Notes: generated by a model not told the origin, from the letters alone. DNA of 64,000 nt from Peribacillus sp. Bi96 (GCF_918698115.1 NZ_CAKKLV010000003.1:248001-312000); one strand, 5' to 3'; shown: positions 1 to 9,557, counted from the first letter of the stretch. Numbers and translations: made by a program.

Positions 1-34
1 CCGTTACATGGTGTATTCCTTTTAATCCATTCAT
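1..34 (-). CDS. VOC/ring-cleaving dioxygenase, N-terminus only
   Basis: Only the first eleven codons lie in the window, reading MNGLKGIHHVT. They are preceded at 38-46 by a strong AGAGGAGG ribosome binding site. A start followed by GIHHVT is typical of glyoxalase/ring-cleaving dioxygenase proteins of the MhqO/MhqA type, where the first His is a metal ligand. The gene runs off the left edge, so identity rests on this motif alone. Confidence 0.6.
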   Translation of the reverse strand, partial: MNGLKGIHHVT

Positions 35-446
35 TTATTATTCCTCCTCTAAACGATTCAACTTTTTTGTGTTCAGTTTTTAAAATTAATTCCCTACATT
101 TTCCCTTCAATATGAGTAGCCTATTCATGAGGGTGAACAATAAAGATTTTTTCAGGGAGCAACATTATCTCGAATTAATATATCTTTAATTAAAGATAAT
201 TTACCATGGAAAACAATTGCTGTCAATGATTAAGAAATGTTCAAGAACAAATAAAGGAATCCATTTTACCCTTAATTAATATATCTCAATTTAAAAGTAA
301 TTTTACACAAATAAAACACCTTTGTCAACATTCCTATTTTGTTTTAGGATTGTTAAAGGTGCATGTTTCCTTATTTTTTTAAAGAGAATCTCGGTATCCA
401 TACACCAAGAAATCACCTTTTCCTTGTTACACACGCAGCCAAGAAG
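35..446. other. Intergenic, AT-rich
   Basis: This is the gap between the dioxygenase start and the nucleotidyltransferase stop. Apart from the terminator at 316-361 I see no open frame with a ribosome binding site and no clear RNA gene. Confidence 0.5.
316..361 (-). terminator. Terminator of the nucleotidyltransferase gene
   Basis: An imperfect stem-loop (arms CACCTTT and AAAGGTG outside, a CCT/AGG pairing inside) is followed on the minus strand by a TTTTATTT run. It lies about 90 bases after the stop codon at 447. Confidence 0.5.
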
Positions 447-1316
447 TTAATAAATTTCAGTCGCATTTGCCGGTAGGTCCTGGATATGTTTCAGGTAACT
501 ATACACACGCCGATCATATTGATAAGGATAATCACAATTCAAATGTTTACCCACATATGCGGCAGTACTGTCAAAATGATCACACATTGCAAATAATGCA
601 TTCCATATACCATCAATGCTTCCATCTGCATAGGTGGCAAGTAATTGCTCCCAGCTCTTTTCCGATATAAATTTCTCAAGGTATTTACCTGACTTACCTA
701 CACTTACTGAAAAATTCGTATCAATGCCCACCTTCCATTCCAGCATTTGAATGTGCATCGACCGTATATGAGATAGATGCTCCTGTGCGTAAAGAATTTC
801 CTTCCTCCATAACCCCTTTGCTACATACGTGGAAATCCACCAGTATTCATTGCAACAATCATCAAAGAATTCAATTGTAGGCTTTTTCACCCAGTAATCC
901 CTATCAGACGGAGGGGGAATGGAAGGAAGGCACGAATCTTTGTCCATTAAAATGACCGTCAGCTTATCCTCTTTACAATATCTATCCTTTTCACTTAAAG
1001 GGACTAATTGTAAATCAATTCGGTTTCCGTCAGTAAACTGCATCAAATAAGAGAAACGTCCTCCTAATTCTTGTGGGAACAATTGACTGTCTTCTGGCGT
1101 TTGCATGATGATCCGTTTACCGAAGTCATCTATCCAATCAGGGGTCTGCAGAAAAGATTTCAAATCCGTAACAAGATACACGATATCATAATCTTGAAAC
1201 ACATCCTTTTGGACATTGGAATTCGTCCGTGACCCATTCATCCCAACGGCTCGAATCCGGTCATCATTTTCTGCTATATGTACTATTAATGAAAACATCT
1301 CTTCTTCTGTTCGCAT
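447..1316 (-). CDS. Aminoglycoside 6-adenylyltransferase family (ANT(6)/AadK-like)
   Basis: The 289-residue product matches the AadK/ANT(6) family in length and layout. The nucleotidyltransferase signature GMNGSRTN is at residues 25-32, followed by the metal-binding DYDIVY at about 42-47; the C-terminal half is the helical domain of the family. Known members transfer AMP from ATP to the 6-position of streptomycin, but many chromosomal Bacillus copies have weak or unproven resistance activity. AGGAGG precedes the ATG by about eleven bases. It is monocistronic, with its own terminator and a 44-base gap from bkdB. Confidence 0.8.
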   Translation of the reverse strand: MRTEEEMFSLIVHIAENDDRIRAVGMNGSRTNSNVQKDVFQDYDIVYLVTDLKSFLQTPDWIDDFGKRIIMQTPEDSQLFPQELGGRFSYLMQFTDGNRIDLQLVPLSEKDRYCKEDKLTVILMDKDSCLPSIPPPSDRDYWVKKPTIEFFDDCCNEYWWISTYVAKGLWRKEILYAQEHLSHIRSMHIQMLEWKVGIDTNFSVSVGKSGKYLEKFISEKSWEQLLATYADGSIDGIWNALFAMCDHFDSTAAYVGKHLNCDYPYQYDRRVYSYLKHIQDLPANATEIY

Positions 1317-1360
1317 TCAACATATACCTCCTGTTAATGGAACCGGCCTTGCGTGATGAC

Positions 1361-2614
1361 TCAATATATGTTTGTACCCTCTTGAAAGGACGTTTCAATG
1401 ATTTCTTTTATTCTGGCCAAAAATTTACCACATACCAACCCATCAAGGACCCGATGGTCGATGGATAAACAGAGATTTACCATATTCCTTACGGCAATCA
1501 TATCATCAATGATTACGGGACGTTTGACGATTGACTCAACTTGAAGGATGGCTGCCTGTGGATGATTGATAATCCCCATTGACTGAATGGACCCGAAGGC
1601 ACCTGTGTTATTAATCGTGAATGTACCATCCTGCATATCTTCAGGCTTTAATTTACCCGTTCTCGCTTTTAGGGCTAGTTCATGGATATACCTTGCTATT
1701 CCCTTAATTGATTTTTCATCCACCTGCTTGATCACGGGAACAAATAAAGCATTACTAGAAGCAATGGCAATTGATATATTGATATCTTTCTTTTCTATGA
1801 TTTTATCATCAGCCCACATCGAGTTCATTTCCGGGAATTCCGTAATTGCTTGAGAAATGGCTTTGATGAAAAAAGCAAAGTAAGTTAAATTATAGCCTTC
1901 TTTTTGTTTGAATTCAGCTTTCAATGAATCACGAAGCTTAACAAGCTCCGTTGCATCGACTTCGACCATCATCCAAGCATGAGGGATTTCAGTTTTACTT
2001 TTCACCATATTGGCTGCGGTTTTTTTTCTGATGCCCGTAATTGGAATCTCTAGATCGCCAACCGAAGCGATTGATTTTTCAATATGTGAGCTCAGCTTTT
2101 CATTAGTCTCGTAAAGAGCAGTAACTGAAGGGACAGAATTCGCTTCATACGTATCTATTCCTTCTTGTAGGTGTTTGACTAAATCTTTCCGGGTGATTCT
2201 TCCAGCTCCCCCAGACCCTTTGACACTCGATAAATCAATCCCATTTTCCTGGGAAATTTTCAAAACTGCTGGTGAGTACCTTGGTTTAATGGATTCAGGG
2301 TTAGTGACTGTTTCTAACATTTTCTCATTTTCTGATGAATATTGGTCACTGGTCTCATTTTTTTCACTGCCGCCCTCTGCTTCAATTGTACAAATCACTT
2401 CATCAACGAGAATTGTTTCATTTTCCCTTGCAACTATTTTTATGATCCGTCCTGTAAAGGATGAGGGAATTTCTGCTGACACCTTATCCGTCATCACTTC
2501 TGCAATTGGATCGTATTTATTTACATGGTCCCCAGGCTTAATGAGCCACGTTAAGATCGTTCCTTCCGTTACACTTTCCCCCAGCTGGGGCATTTTCATA
2601 TTTTCTATTTTCAA
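1361..2614 (-). CDS. bkdB: Branched-chain 2-oxoacid dehydrogenase E2 (dihydrolipoamide acyltransferase)
   Basis: The 417-residue product is an E2 core subunit: one N-terminal lipoyl domain (residues 3-80, lipoylated Lys in MTDKVSAEIP), a flexible linker, the peripheral-subunit binding domain (about 112-148, SPAVLKISQENGIDL), and the C-terminal catalytic acyltransferase domain with DHRVLDG. It transfers the branched acyl group from E1 to CoA. The start is TTG, preceded by GGAGGGAAGGAACC. It is last in the bkdAA-bkdAB-bkdB set, 26 bases after bkdAB. In B. subtilis the products feed branched-chain fatty acid synthesis and catabolism of Val, Leu and Ile. Confidence 0.92.
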   Translation of the reverse strand: MKIENMKMPQLGESVTEGTILTWLIKPGDHVNKYDPIAEVMTDKVSAEIPSSFTGRIIKIVARENETILVDEVICTIEAEGGSEKNETSDQYSSENEKMLETVTNPESIKPRYSPAVLKISQENGIDLSSVKGSGGAGRITRKDLVKHLQEGIDTYEANSVPSVTALYETNEKLSSHIEKSIASVGDLEIPITGIRKKTAANMVKSKTEIPHAWMMVEVDATELVKLRDSLKAEFKQKEGYNLTYFAFFIKAISQAITEFPEMNSMWADDKIIEKKDINISIAIASSNALFVPVIKQVDEKSIKGIARYIHELALKARTGKLKPEDMQDGTFTINNTGAFGSIQSMGIINHPQAAILQVESIVKRPVIIDDMIAVRNMVNLCLSIDHRVLDGLVCGKFLARIKEIIETSFQEGTNIY

Positions 2615-2640
2615 GGTTCCTTCCCTCCATGCCGCTCGGG

Positions 2641-3624
2641 TTAATAGGCAGCTAGGTCACGCAGTGCCTTTTCCACTTTTTCAGGATTCACCATGAAGGA
2701 TTTTTCCAATGATGGGGAGTATGGCATCGCTGGAACATCTGGGCCTGCCAGTCTCATGATTGGAGCATCCAAATCGAAGAGGCAGTTTTCTGCAATAATT
2801 GCCGATACTTCACCAATGATGCTTCCTTCCTTATTATCTTCAGTAATCAATAGCACTTTTCCAGTTTTCGATGCTGCTTCAATGATGGCCTCTTGGTCTA
2901 GTGGATAAACCGTTCGTAAATCAAGTATGTGAACAGAAATGCCATCACTGGCCAGCTTTTCCGCTGCTTGAAGTGCAAAATGGACACAAAGTCCGTAAGT
3001 AATCACGGTAACATCCTCACCGTTACGCTTAACATCAGCTTTACCAATGGGTAAAACATAATCATCATTCGGCACTTCTTCTTTAATCAGGCGATAGGCA
3101 CGTTTATGCTCAAAGAAAAGGACTGGGTCCTCATCACGGATGGCTGCTTTCAACAACCCTTTCACATCATAGGGCGTGGAAGGCATGACAATTTTCAGTC
3201 CCGGTTGATTGGCAAAAATGGCTTCAACGGACTGTGAATGATATAGCGCCCCATGAACTCCTCCACCGTATGGCGCCCTAATCACGATCGGACATTGCCA
3301 ATCATTATTGGAGCGATAACGGATCTTTGCAGCTTCTGAAATGATTTGGTTAATTGCAGGCATGATAAAATCAGCAAATTGCATCTCCGCAATCGGCCTC
3401 ATTCCATACATGGCCGCTCCAATGCCAACCCCGGCAATTGCCGATTCAGCAAGTGGAGTGTCAATGACTCGTTGCTCCCCAAATTGTTCGTACAAACCTG
3501 ATGTCGCTTTAAAAACCCCGCCCTTTTTCCCTACGTCTTCACCTAATACAAATACACGGGAATCACGTTCCATCTCTTCACGTATTGCCATTATCACGGC
3601 ATCTATATAAGATATCACTGCCAT
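2641..3624 (-). CDS. bkdAB: Branched-chain 2-oxoacid dehydrogenase E1 beta
   Basis: A 327-residue transketolase-like beta subunit with the pyrimidine-binding Glu region near the start (LGEDVGKKGGVF) and the C-terminal transketolase domain (VTVITYGL onwards). With E1 alpha it forms the thiamine-diphosphate decarboxylase of the complex. AAGGAGG is placed eight bases before the ATG. It starts 12 bases after the end of bkdAA, so the two are co-transcribed. Length and sequence agree closely with B. subtilis BkdAB. Confidence 0.93.
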   Translation of the reverse strand: MAVISYIDAVIMAIREEMERDSRVFVLGEDVGKKGGVFKATSGLYEQFGEQRVIDTPLAESAIAGVGIGAAMYGMRPIAEMQFADFIMPAINQIISEAAKIRYRSNNDWQCPIVIRAPYGGGVHGALYHSQSVEAIFANQPGLKIVMPSTPYDVKGLLKAAIRDEDPVLFFEHKRAYRLIKEEVPNDDYVLPIGKADVKRNGEDVTVITYGLCVHFALQAAEKLASDGISVHILDLRTVYPLDQEAIIEAASKTGKVLLITEDNKEGSIIGEVSAIIAENCLFDLDAPIMRLAGPDVPAMPYSPSLEKSFMVNPEKVEKALRDLAAY

Positions 3625-3636
3625 CTTCTTTCCTCC

Positions 3637-4632
3637 TTACTTATCTGCATAAACATATTTTGAGAGCGTGTCTTCATTTGGATATGGAGCGTTTTCCGCA
3701 TAATCCGTCGCTTCATTCACTATGTTCATTATTTCCTCATTCATTTGTTTTTCCAATTGATCATCCATGACCCCAGTTGCTTTTAAATAGGCACCAAATG
3801 TAATCATCGAATCGATTTTTTTTGCCTCCGATACTTCCTCAGGGGACCTGTATTGACTATCATCATCATCGCTTGAGTGAGGTGTAAGCCTATATGAAAC
3901 CGTTTCAATTAAGCTTGGCCCTTCACCACGCCTACCTCTCTCAGCCGCTTCCTTGACCACTCGGTATACTTCAATCGGATCATTTCCATCAACTGTTACC
4001 CCTGGCATGCCGTAACCAATGGCCCGGTCCGACACTTTCCCACAAGCCAACTGTTTTTCAATCGGGACGGAAATGGCATACTGATTATTCTCGCACATCA
4101 AGATAACTGGAAGTTTATGAACACCTGCAAAATTCGCCCCTTCATGGAAATCACCTTGGTTCGATGATCCCTCTCCAAATGTAACGAATGAAACGATATC
4201 TTTTCCTTCCATTTTTGCTGCTAGTGCAATCCCCACAGCATGTGGCACTTGAGTGGTAACTGGCGAAGAACCCGTCACGATACGATTCTTTTTTTGCCCA
4301 AAATGCCCAGGCATTTGCCGTCCCCCTGAATTCGGATCTTCTGCTTTTGCAAAGCTGGATAACATTAAATCTCTAGCAGTCATCCCAAACGCAAGCACTA
4401 CCCCAAGATCCCGATAATAAGGAAGAACGTAATCCCTTTCACGATTTAATGCAAACGCAGCCCCCACTTGAGCAGCTTCCTGACCTTGACAAGAAACGAC
4501 AAACGGAATTTTCCCTGATCTGTTCAACAACCACATACGTTCATCTATACGTCTTGCCAACAACATCACTTTATACATCTCAAGCACTTTTTCATCACTT
4601 ATGCCTGCCTGTAGATGACGGTTTTCTACCAT
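3637..4632 (-). CDS. bkdAA: Branched-chain 2-oxoacid dehydrogenase E1 alpha
   Basis: A 331-residue E1 alpha subunit. The ThDP motif starts at FGEGSSNQGDFHEG and ends at CENNQYAISVP; the phosphorylation-loop equivalent is RLTPHSSDDDD. RSGKIPFVVSCQGQEAA near residue 45 is the family's substrate-side motif and agrees with B. subtilis BkdAA. AAGGAGG precedes the ATG. It is the first gene of the set: lpdV, buk, bcd, ptb and bkdR, which precede it in B. subtilis, are absent, and a divergent MarR gene takes their place. Confidence 0.93.
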   Translation of the reverse strand: MVENRHLQAGISDEKVLEMYKVMLLARRIDERMWLLNRSGKIPFVVSCQGQEAAQVGAAFALNRERDYVLPYYRDLGVVLAFGMTARDLMLSSFAKAEDPNSGGRQMPGHFGQKKNRIVTGSSPVTTQVPHAVGIALAAKMEGKDIVSFVTFGEGSSNQGDFHEGANFAGVHKLPVILMCENNQYAISVPIEKQLACGKVSDRAIGYGMPGVTVDGNDPIEVYRVVKEAAERGRRGEGPSLIETVSYRLTPHSSDDDDSQYRSPEEVSEAKKIDSMITFGAYLKATGVMDDQLEKQMNEEIMNIVNEATDYAENAPYPNEDTLSKYVYADK

Positions 4633-4993
4633 ACGTCATCATCCTCCTTATGTATTCTCATTTCGATATAAAACCATTAAAAACTTATCATTTAATTATA
4701 CTATCTGCTGTTATTACCTGGTACTAATTTATCGCAATATTATCCTAACACTTTTTCTATCACTTTTACAACTATTTAACTATGTTAAAAAGAACCTTTT
4801 TCTGACTATTCGAAATAAGGACATCACTTGAAAGCTCTTTAATATGTTAGAACCTTACCTTAACAATAAAGAAAAATAACGAGCATATAGAACCTTTTTA
4901 TCTATTTACTTCCTTACCTGTGTTGGATTTTGCACTTTTTTATGTAAGGACCAAAGGTAAAAAAAATCGAACTGTTGAAATTATTTTTTTTGC
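4633..4993. other. Divergent intergenic region
   Basis: This AT-rich gap separates bkdAA (minus) from the marR promoter (plus). I could not find a sigma-54 type GG-N10-GC element like the one that drives bkd in B. subtilis, nor a convincing ORF. Confidence 0.4.
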
Positions 4994-5022
4994 TTGACTA
5001 TGTGGAAAAATAGTTGTAAATT
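4994..5022 (+). promoter_or_regulatory. Promoter of marR-ABC exporter operon
   Basis: TTGACT at 4994-4999 and TAAATT at 5017-5022 with a 17-base spacer resemble a sigma-A promoter. The predicted transcription start falls near 5029, just ahead of the operator palindrome. Confidence 0.6.
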
Positions 5023-5040
5023 TTAATGATTCAAAAAAAT

Positions 5041-5062
5041 AACTGTTCGTTTTGGAACAGTT
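5041..5062 (+). promoter_or_regulatory. Probable MarR operator palindrome
   Basis: AACTGTTC, six bases (GTTTTG), then GAACAGTT: a perfect 8-bp inverted repeat. It lies about 12-33 bases after the predicted transcription start and 25 bases before the marR start codon, so the encoded regulator is the likely ligand (autorepression, inferred). Confidence 0.7.
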
Positions 5063-5087
5063 CAAAAAAGAAAGAATGTGATGTCCT

Positions 5088-5570
5088 TTGGAGACTGAAA
5101 ATCAAAAATTAATGCGTTCCGCAAAACTTTTACGTTCATTTTGGTACGTGCAGAAAAATATAATGCGGATCGTTCAAAAAACAGCAGTAGAATACGGATT
5201 ATCAGTTCCACAATATTCTATTTTGATGACCATTATCCTTTACAAAGAGATGACGCAAAAAAATGTTGGGGAGAAAACATTTCTTCCAAAAAGCACACTG
5301 AGCCAATCGGTCGATGGTCTTGTTCGTGCAGGCCTGCTCCATCGTGAGCCAGTGGAGGGCAACCGTCGTGAGATTCAGCTGACCATCACCGAAAAGGGAA
5401 AAAATCTATTGAAAACGATTCATTTGCATGAAGGCAGCATTCACCAATCCTTTCAAGCGGTCATTGAAATGCTTACTGAAGAACAATTTGAAGGATTGAT
5501 TGAAACACATCTTCAAATTACAAACTATTTAGAAGTAGAAGCAACAGAACAAGGAGAGTGTTCAAAATGA
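5088..5570 (+). CDS. MarR family transcriptional regulator
   Basis: A 160-residue winged-helix protein. The recognition-helix region is KTFLPKSTLSQSVDGLVRAG and the wing is REPVEGNRREIQLTITEKG, the classic MarR pattern. An in-frame stop at 5079 forces the start to the TTG at 5088, which has only a weak purine-rich site before it. The stop overlaps the exporter start (ATGA at 5567-5570), so the regulator is translationally coupled to the transporter it probably controls through the palindrome at 5041. Confidence 0.88.
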   Translation: METENQKLMRSAKLLRSFWYVQKNIMRIVQKTAVEYGLSVPQYSILMTIILYKEMTQKNVGEKTFLPKSTLSQSVDGLVRAGLLHREPVEGNRREIQLTITEKGKNLLKTIHLHEGSIHQSFQAVIEMLTEEQFEGLIETHLQITNYLEVEATEQGECSK

Positions 5571-7291
5571 TAAAAATACTGAAAAATTTATCCGTTTATA
5601 AATGGATTATTTTAGCAGTTTTCGGACTGGTCTTTATCCAATCGATGTCCGACCTCTTTTTACCGACACTAATGGCAGATATTATTGACAAAGGTGTCGT
5701 CCCTGGAGACACTCCCTACATCTGGAAAATCGGTGGAATAATGCTGTTAGTTTCAGCACTTGGCGCCTGTGCTTCCATTATCGCAAGTTACTATTCTTCC
5801 AAAGCCGCAATGGGCATGGGACGCGATATCCGCTTGAAAGTCTTTAATCATGTTGAAAAATTTTCATTACAAGAATTTGACGAAGTCGGTACCGCTTCTC
5901 TCATTACACGAACGACCAATGATATAACACAAGTCCAGCAAGTGGTTATTATGATGCTTCGTATGGTTATCAGTGCACCCATTATGTTAATAGGCGGAGT
6001 GATTATGGCCGTTTCGAAGGATGCCAAATTATCACTTGTCATTGTCGTCACAATGCCTGTGTTGATTGGTTCAATCCTGATCATTCTATATAAAGGTGTC
6101 CCTCTTTTTCAGTTGGTGCAAAAACGATTGGACCGTTTGAACCTTGTATTACGAGAAAATTTAACTGGGGTTCGCGTAGTTCGTGCCTTTAATCGTGAAA
6201 CCCAAGAAAAGGAACGCCTTAAGAAAGCGAATAAAGATTTGACAGATGTCTCAATAAAAGTCAATAAAATCATGGCATTTATGATGCCTATAATGATGCT
6301 TGTCATGAACTTGACGGTTGTTGGTATCATTTGGTTTGGTGGAGTTCGGATTGATAACGGCGGTATGCAGATTGGGGACTTAATGGCCTTTATCCAATAC
6401 GTGATGCAAATTATGTTCGCACTCGTCATGGCATCCATGATGTTCGTTATGGTACCCCGTGCGGCCGTGTCGGCAACACGGATCAACGAAGTCCTTGATA
6501 TGGAACCTTCATTCCAAGATGAAGGAACGGGAAAGGCAGATCGTGACCGCGGTACCCTTGAATTTGAACATGTGACGTTCAGTTACCCAGGAGCAGAGGA
6601 ACCTGCATTATCGGATATTAGTTTTTCTGCAAGACCTGGTGAAACCACCGCACTCATCGGGGGAACAGGCTCAGGGAAATCAACGCTCGTAAATTTGATC
6701 CCCCGCTTTTATGATATTTCAAGTGGATCCATTCGCGTCAATGGTGTTGATATTCGTAATGCCTCACAAGATGAAGTTCGTTCTAAAATTGGCTTTGTGC
6801 CACAAAAAGCCATACTCTTTACGGGTACCATTGCTGACAACATTCGCTTTGGAAAACAAACCGCAACCCAGGAGGAAATTGAGCATGCGGCCCGTATTGC
6901 GCAGGCAGAAGATTTTATAAGTCAATTGAAGGAAGGCTATGATGCAGAAATCGAACAAGGCGGATCAAACCTTTCAGGTGGCCAAAAACAACGGCTCTCG
7001 ATTGCACGGGCACTCATTCGAAAACCGGATATTTATATATTCGATGATAGCTTTTCTGCTCTTGATTTCAAGACAGATGCTAAACTTCGTGCAGCTTTGA
7101 AAGATGAAACGAAAACTGCGACCGTATTACTCGTCGCACAGCGTGTTAGTACAGTCGTGGACGCTGACCGAATCATCGTTTTAGACGAAGGGCATATTGT
7201 AGGCATTGGTACACACAAAGAGTTGCTTAGCACAAACGACGTATATCGTGAAATCGCCTTATCACAGCTCTCAGAGGAGGAAATTGCATGA
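5567..7291 (+). CDS. ABC exporter half-transporter, non-catalytic site subunit
   Basis: A 574-residue fused exporter: six membrane helices (about 1-300) and an ABC ATPase. Walker A is GGTGSGKST, the signature is canonical (SNLSGGQKQ), but Walker B ends in IFDDS, with Asp in place of the catalytic Glu, and the switch His is Gln (VAQRVST). This is the degenerate-site partner of a heterodimeric exporter of the BmrC/LmrC type. The ATG at 5567 has AAGGAG ten bases upstream. It overlaps the next gene by four bases. The substrate is unknown; a drug or lipid is likely. Confidence 0.9.
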   Translation: MIKILKNLSVYKWIILAVFGLVFIQSMSDLFLPTLMADIIDKGVVPGDTPYIWKIGGIMLLVSALGACASIIASYYSSKAAMGMGRDIRLKVFNHVEKFSLQEFDEVGTASLITRTTNDITQVQQVVIMMLRMVISAPIMLIGGVIMAVSKDAKLSLVIVVTMPVLIGSILIILYKGVPLFQLVQKRLDRLNLVLRENLTGVRVVRAFNRETQEKERLKKANKDLTDVSIKVNKIMAFMMPIMMLVMNLTVVGIIWFGGVRIDNGGMQIGDLMAFIQYVMQIMFALVMASMMFVMVPRAAVSATRINEVLDMEPSFQDEGTGKADRDRGTLEFEHVTFSYPGAEEPALSDISFSARPGETTALIGGTGSGKSTLVNLIPRFYDISSGSIRVNGVDIRNASQDEVRSKIGFVPQKAILFTGTIADNIRFGKQTATQEEIEHAARIAQAEDFISQLKEGYDAEIEQGGSNLSGGQKQRLSIARALIRKPDIYIFDDSFSALDFKTDAKLRAALKDETKTATVLLVAQRVSTVVDADRIIVLDEGHIVGIGTHKELLSTNDVYREIALSQLSEEEIA

Positions 7292-9147
7292 GTAATCGAA
7301 AAAAAACTCAAAGCGGCGGTCAGATGGGGCACGGCCCTGGTGGCGGTAACATGATGATGATGGGTCAAAAAGCAAAGGATTTTAAAGGAACACTAAGACG
7401 TCTCTTGGCCTATTTAAAACCGCGGCGCAACAAATTGATTGCCGTGTTCTTCGCTGCCATCATGAGTACGATTTTCATGATTGTCGGACCAAAAATCATG
7501 GGAACGGCGATTACGGAATTATTCGAAGGGGCTTACGGTAAATTCCAAGGAATACCGGGAGCTGCTATTAACTTTGATAAAATTGGCCAGATCCTTCTAC
7601 TGCTTGCTGGCCTGTATGTCTTAAGCAGCCTTTTCAACTATGTACAACAATACATTATGTCCAGTGTTGCCCAAGATACAGTATATGATTTACGGGAAGA
7701 TGTTAATAAAAAGCTAGAGAAACTTCCCCTTAAATATTTTGAAGGCCGTCCAAACGGAGAAACACTAAGCAGAATGACAAATGATATTGATTCAATCGGG
7801 AGCACCCTTCAACAAAGCTTAACCCAGTTCATCACATCCATTGTAACAATATTGGGTATTATCATTATGATGCTTTCAATCAGCCCATTATTGACACTAA
7901 TATCCATTGTTAGCTTACCTTTGTCAATATTTGCAATCCGGCCCATTTTAAAAAGATCCCAAAAACATTTTGCCGATCAACAGCGTACACTCGGAGAATT
8001 GAATGGGCACATTGAAGAGATGTATACTGGTCATCAAGTCGTTAAAGCATTCGGACATGAAAAAAAGGCGAGTGCCCAGTTTACTAAGGTTAATGAAGAA
8101 TTGTATAAAGCGGGAAGCAAGGCACAATTTATATCTGGTATCATCATGCCCATGATGTTTTTTATCGGAAATTTGAGCTATGTCCTCATCAGTGTTGTCG
8201 GCGGTATATTAGTAACGCAACGTTCGATCTCAATTGGTGATATTCAAGCATTCATCACATATTCAAAGCAGTTCACCCAGCCGATCACTCAAACGGCAAA
8301 CATCGCAAACATTATTCAGTCTACTGTTGCAGCAGCTGAGCGTGTTTTTGAGCTACTTGATGAAGAAGAGGAAATAAAAGAAAAAACCACAGCTAATTTA
8401 AATAGAGCAAATGGTGCTGTCACTTTTGAACAAGTAGACTTTGGGTATGCTGACGACTTGTTAATTAAAGATATGAACATCGATGTGTTGCCTGGACAGA
8501 CGGTCGCAATTGTAGGACCGACCGGTGCTGGAAAAACGACGATGATAAATCTCTTGATGAGATTTTATGAACTCAATGGCGGAAAGATCAAGATTGATGG
8601 TCTTGATACGCGGAATATGTCCCGGAGTGATCTTCGTAGGAACTTTGGGATGGTGCTTCAAGATACCTGGCTCTTTAATGGTACGATTAAGGACAATATC
8701 GCTTATGGAAAAAATGGAGCAACAGATGAAGAAATTTATACAGCTGCTCGCATGGCACATGCCGACCATTTCATTCGGACACTGCCAGATGGGTATGAGA
8801 CAGTTTTAAACGAAGAAGCTTCGAACATCTCACAAGGACAAAAGCAGCTTTTGACCATCGCACGCGCTGTGCTTGCAGATCCACCAATCATGATATTGGA
8901 TGAAGCGACATCAAGTGTTGACACTCGGACAGAAGTCTTTATCCAAAAGGCGATGAACCAGCTGATGGAAGGACGAACCAGTTTTGTTATTGCCCATCGC
9001 CTTTCTACCATTAAGGATGCTGATTTGATTCTTGTTATGGATCAAGGGAAAGTTATTGAGCAAGGAACTCATTCACAACTTTTAGAGGCATCTGGTTTCT
9101 ACGCAGATCTTTACAATAGCCAGTTTTCTGAAAGTGTAGCAGGATAA
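7288..9147 (+). CDS. ABC exporter half-transporter, catalytic subunit
   Basis: A 619-residue partner of the preceding gene, with a Gly/Met-rich N-terminal extension (about residues 8-28), six membrane helices and an ABC domain. Walker A is GPTGAGKTT, Walker B has the catalytic Glu (MILDEAT) and the switch His is present (IAHRLST), but its signature is degenerate (NISQGQKQ). Together the two subunits make one active and one inactive ATP site, as in BmrC/BmrD and TM287/288. A strong terminator follows. Confidence 0.9.
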   Translation: MSNRKKTQSGGQMGHGPGGGNMMMMGQKAKDFKGTLRRLLAYLKPRRNKLIAVFFAAIMSTIFMIVGPKIMGTAITELFEGAYGKFQGIPGAAINFDKIGQILLLLAGLYVLSSLFNYVQQYIMSSVAQDTVYDLREDVNKKLEKLPLKYFEGRPNGETLSRMTNDIDSIGSTLQQSLTQFITSIVTILGIIIMMLSISPLLTLISIVSLPLSIFAIRPILKRSQKHFADQQRTLGELNGHIEEMYTGHQVVKAFGHEKKASAQFTKVNEELYKAGSKAQFISGIIMPMMFFIGNLSYVLISVVGGILVTQRSISIGDIQAFITYSKQFTQPITQTANIANIIQSTVAAAERVFELLDEEEEIKEKTTANLNRANGAVTFEQVDFGYADDLLIKDMNIDVLPGQTVAIVGPTGAGKTTMINLLMRFYELNGGKIKIDGLDTRNMSRSDLRRNFGMVLQDTWLFNGTIKDNIAYGKNGATDEEIYTAARMAHADHFIRTLPDGYETVLNEEASNISQGQKQLLTIARAVLADPPIMILDEATSSVDTRTEVFIQKAMNQLMEGRTSFVIAHRLSTIKDADLILVMDQGKVIEQGTHSQLLEASGFYADLYNSQFSESVAG

Positions 9148-9152
9148 TAAGA

Positions 9153-9190
9153 AAGAGGCTCCATTTCATACTGAAATCGAGCCTCTTTTT
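9153..9190 (+). terminator. Terminator of the exporter operon
   Basis: AAGAGGCTC pairs with GAGCCTCTT around an inner ATTTCA/TGAAAT stem, followed by TTTTT. It begins six bases after the stop codon. Confidence 0.9.
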
Positions 9191-9270
9191 ATATATTTAT
9201 TTCCACAACCAGCATAAGCATTTTAACTAATGCTTCAGTCATCCATGAAGCGGATAAGTTATAAACAGTA

Positions 9271-9525
9271 TCAATCCCCTCTTTTATTTCCCTTTTTCAC
9301 AAATTCCCAATCTACCTCAATATTTTTTCTGACTCTTTGAAGAAGGTGAAAAACCATTTCGTCCCTAGAAAATTCGGATAATGTAACTTTATACACTTCT
9401 TCTTATTCAAAAAGGATAATCCTTTCACCTTTATCAGCAGGATATAACCTATTAATTTTTTTGTTTTCATCATCATTTTTTTTGAATTTCAAGTTTTTAA
9501 ATTGACTAGCAATTTTTATTACACC
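9271..9525 (-). pseudogene. Decayed unknown gene
   Basis: One minus-strand frame reads as protein-like sequence (for example RLYPADKGERIILFE, then a TAA, then EEVYKVTLSEFSRDEMVF and VRKNIEVDWEFVKKG) ending at TGA 9271. The internal stop at about residue 40 and the lack of a start with a ribosome binding site suggest a decayed gene. I do not recognise the family. Confidence 0.4.
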
Positions 9526-9557
9526 AACATTGGGCAGCATTAAGAATAAGCACGAAC

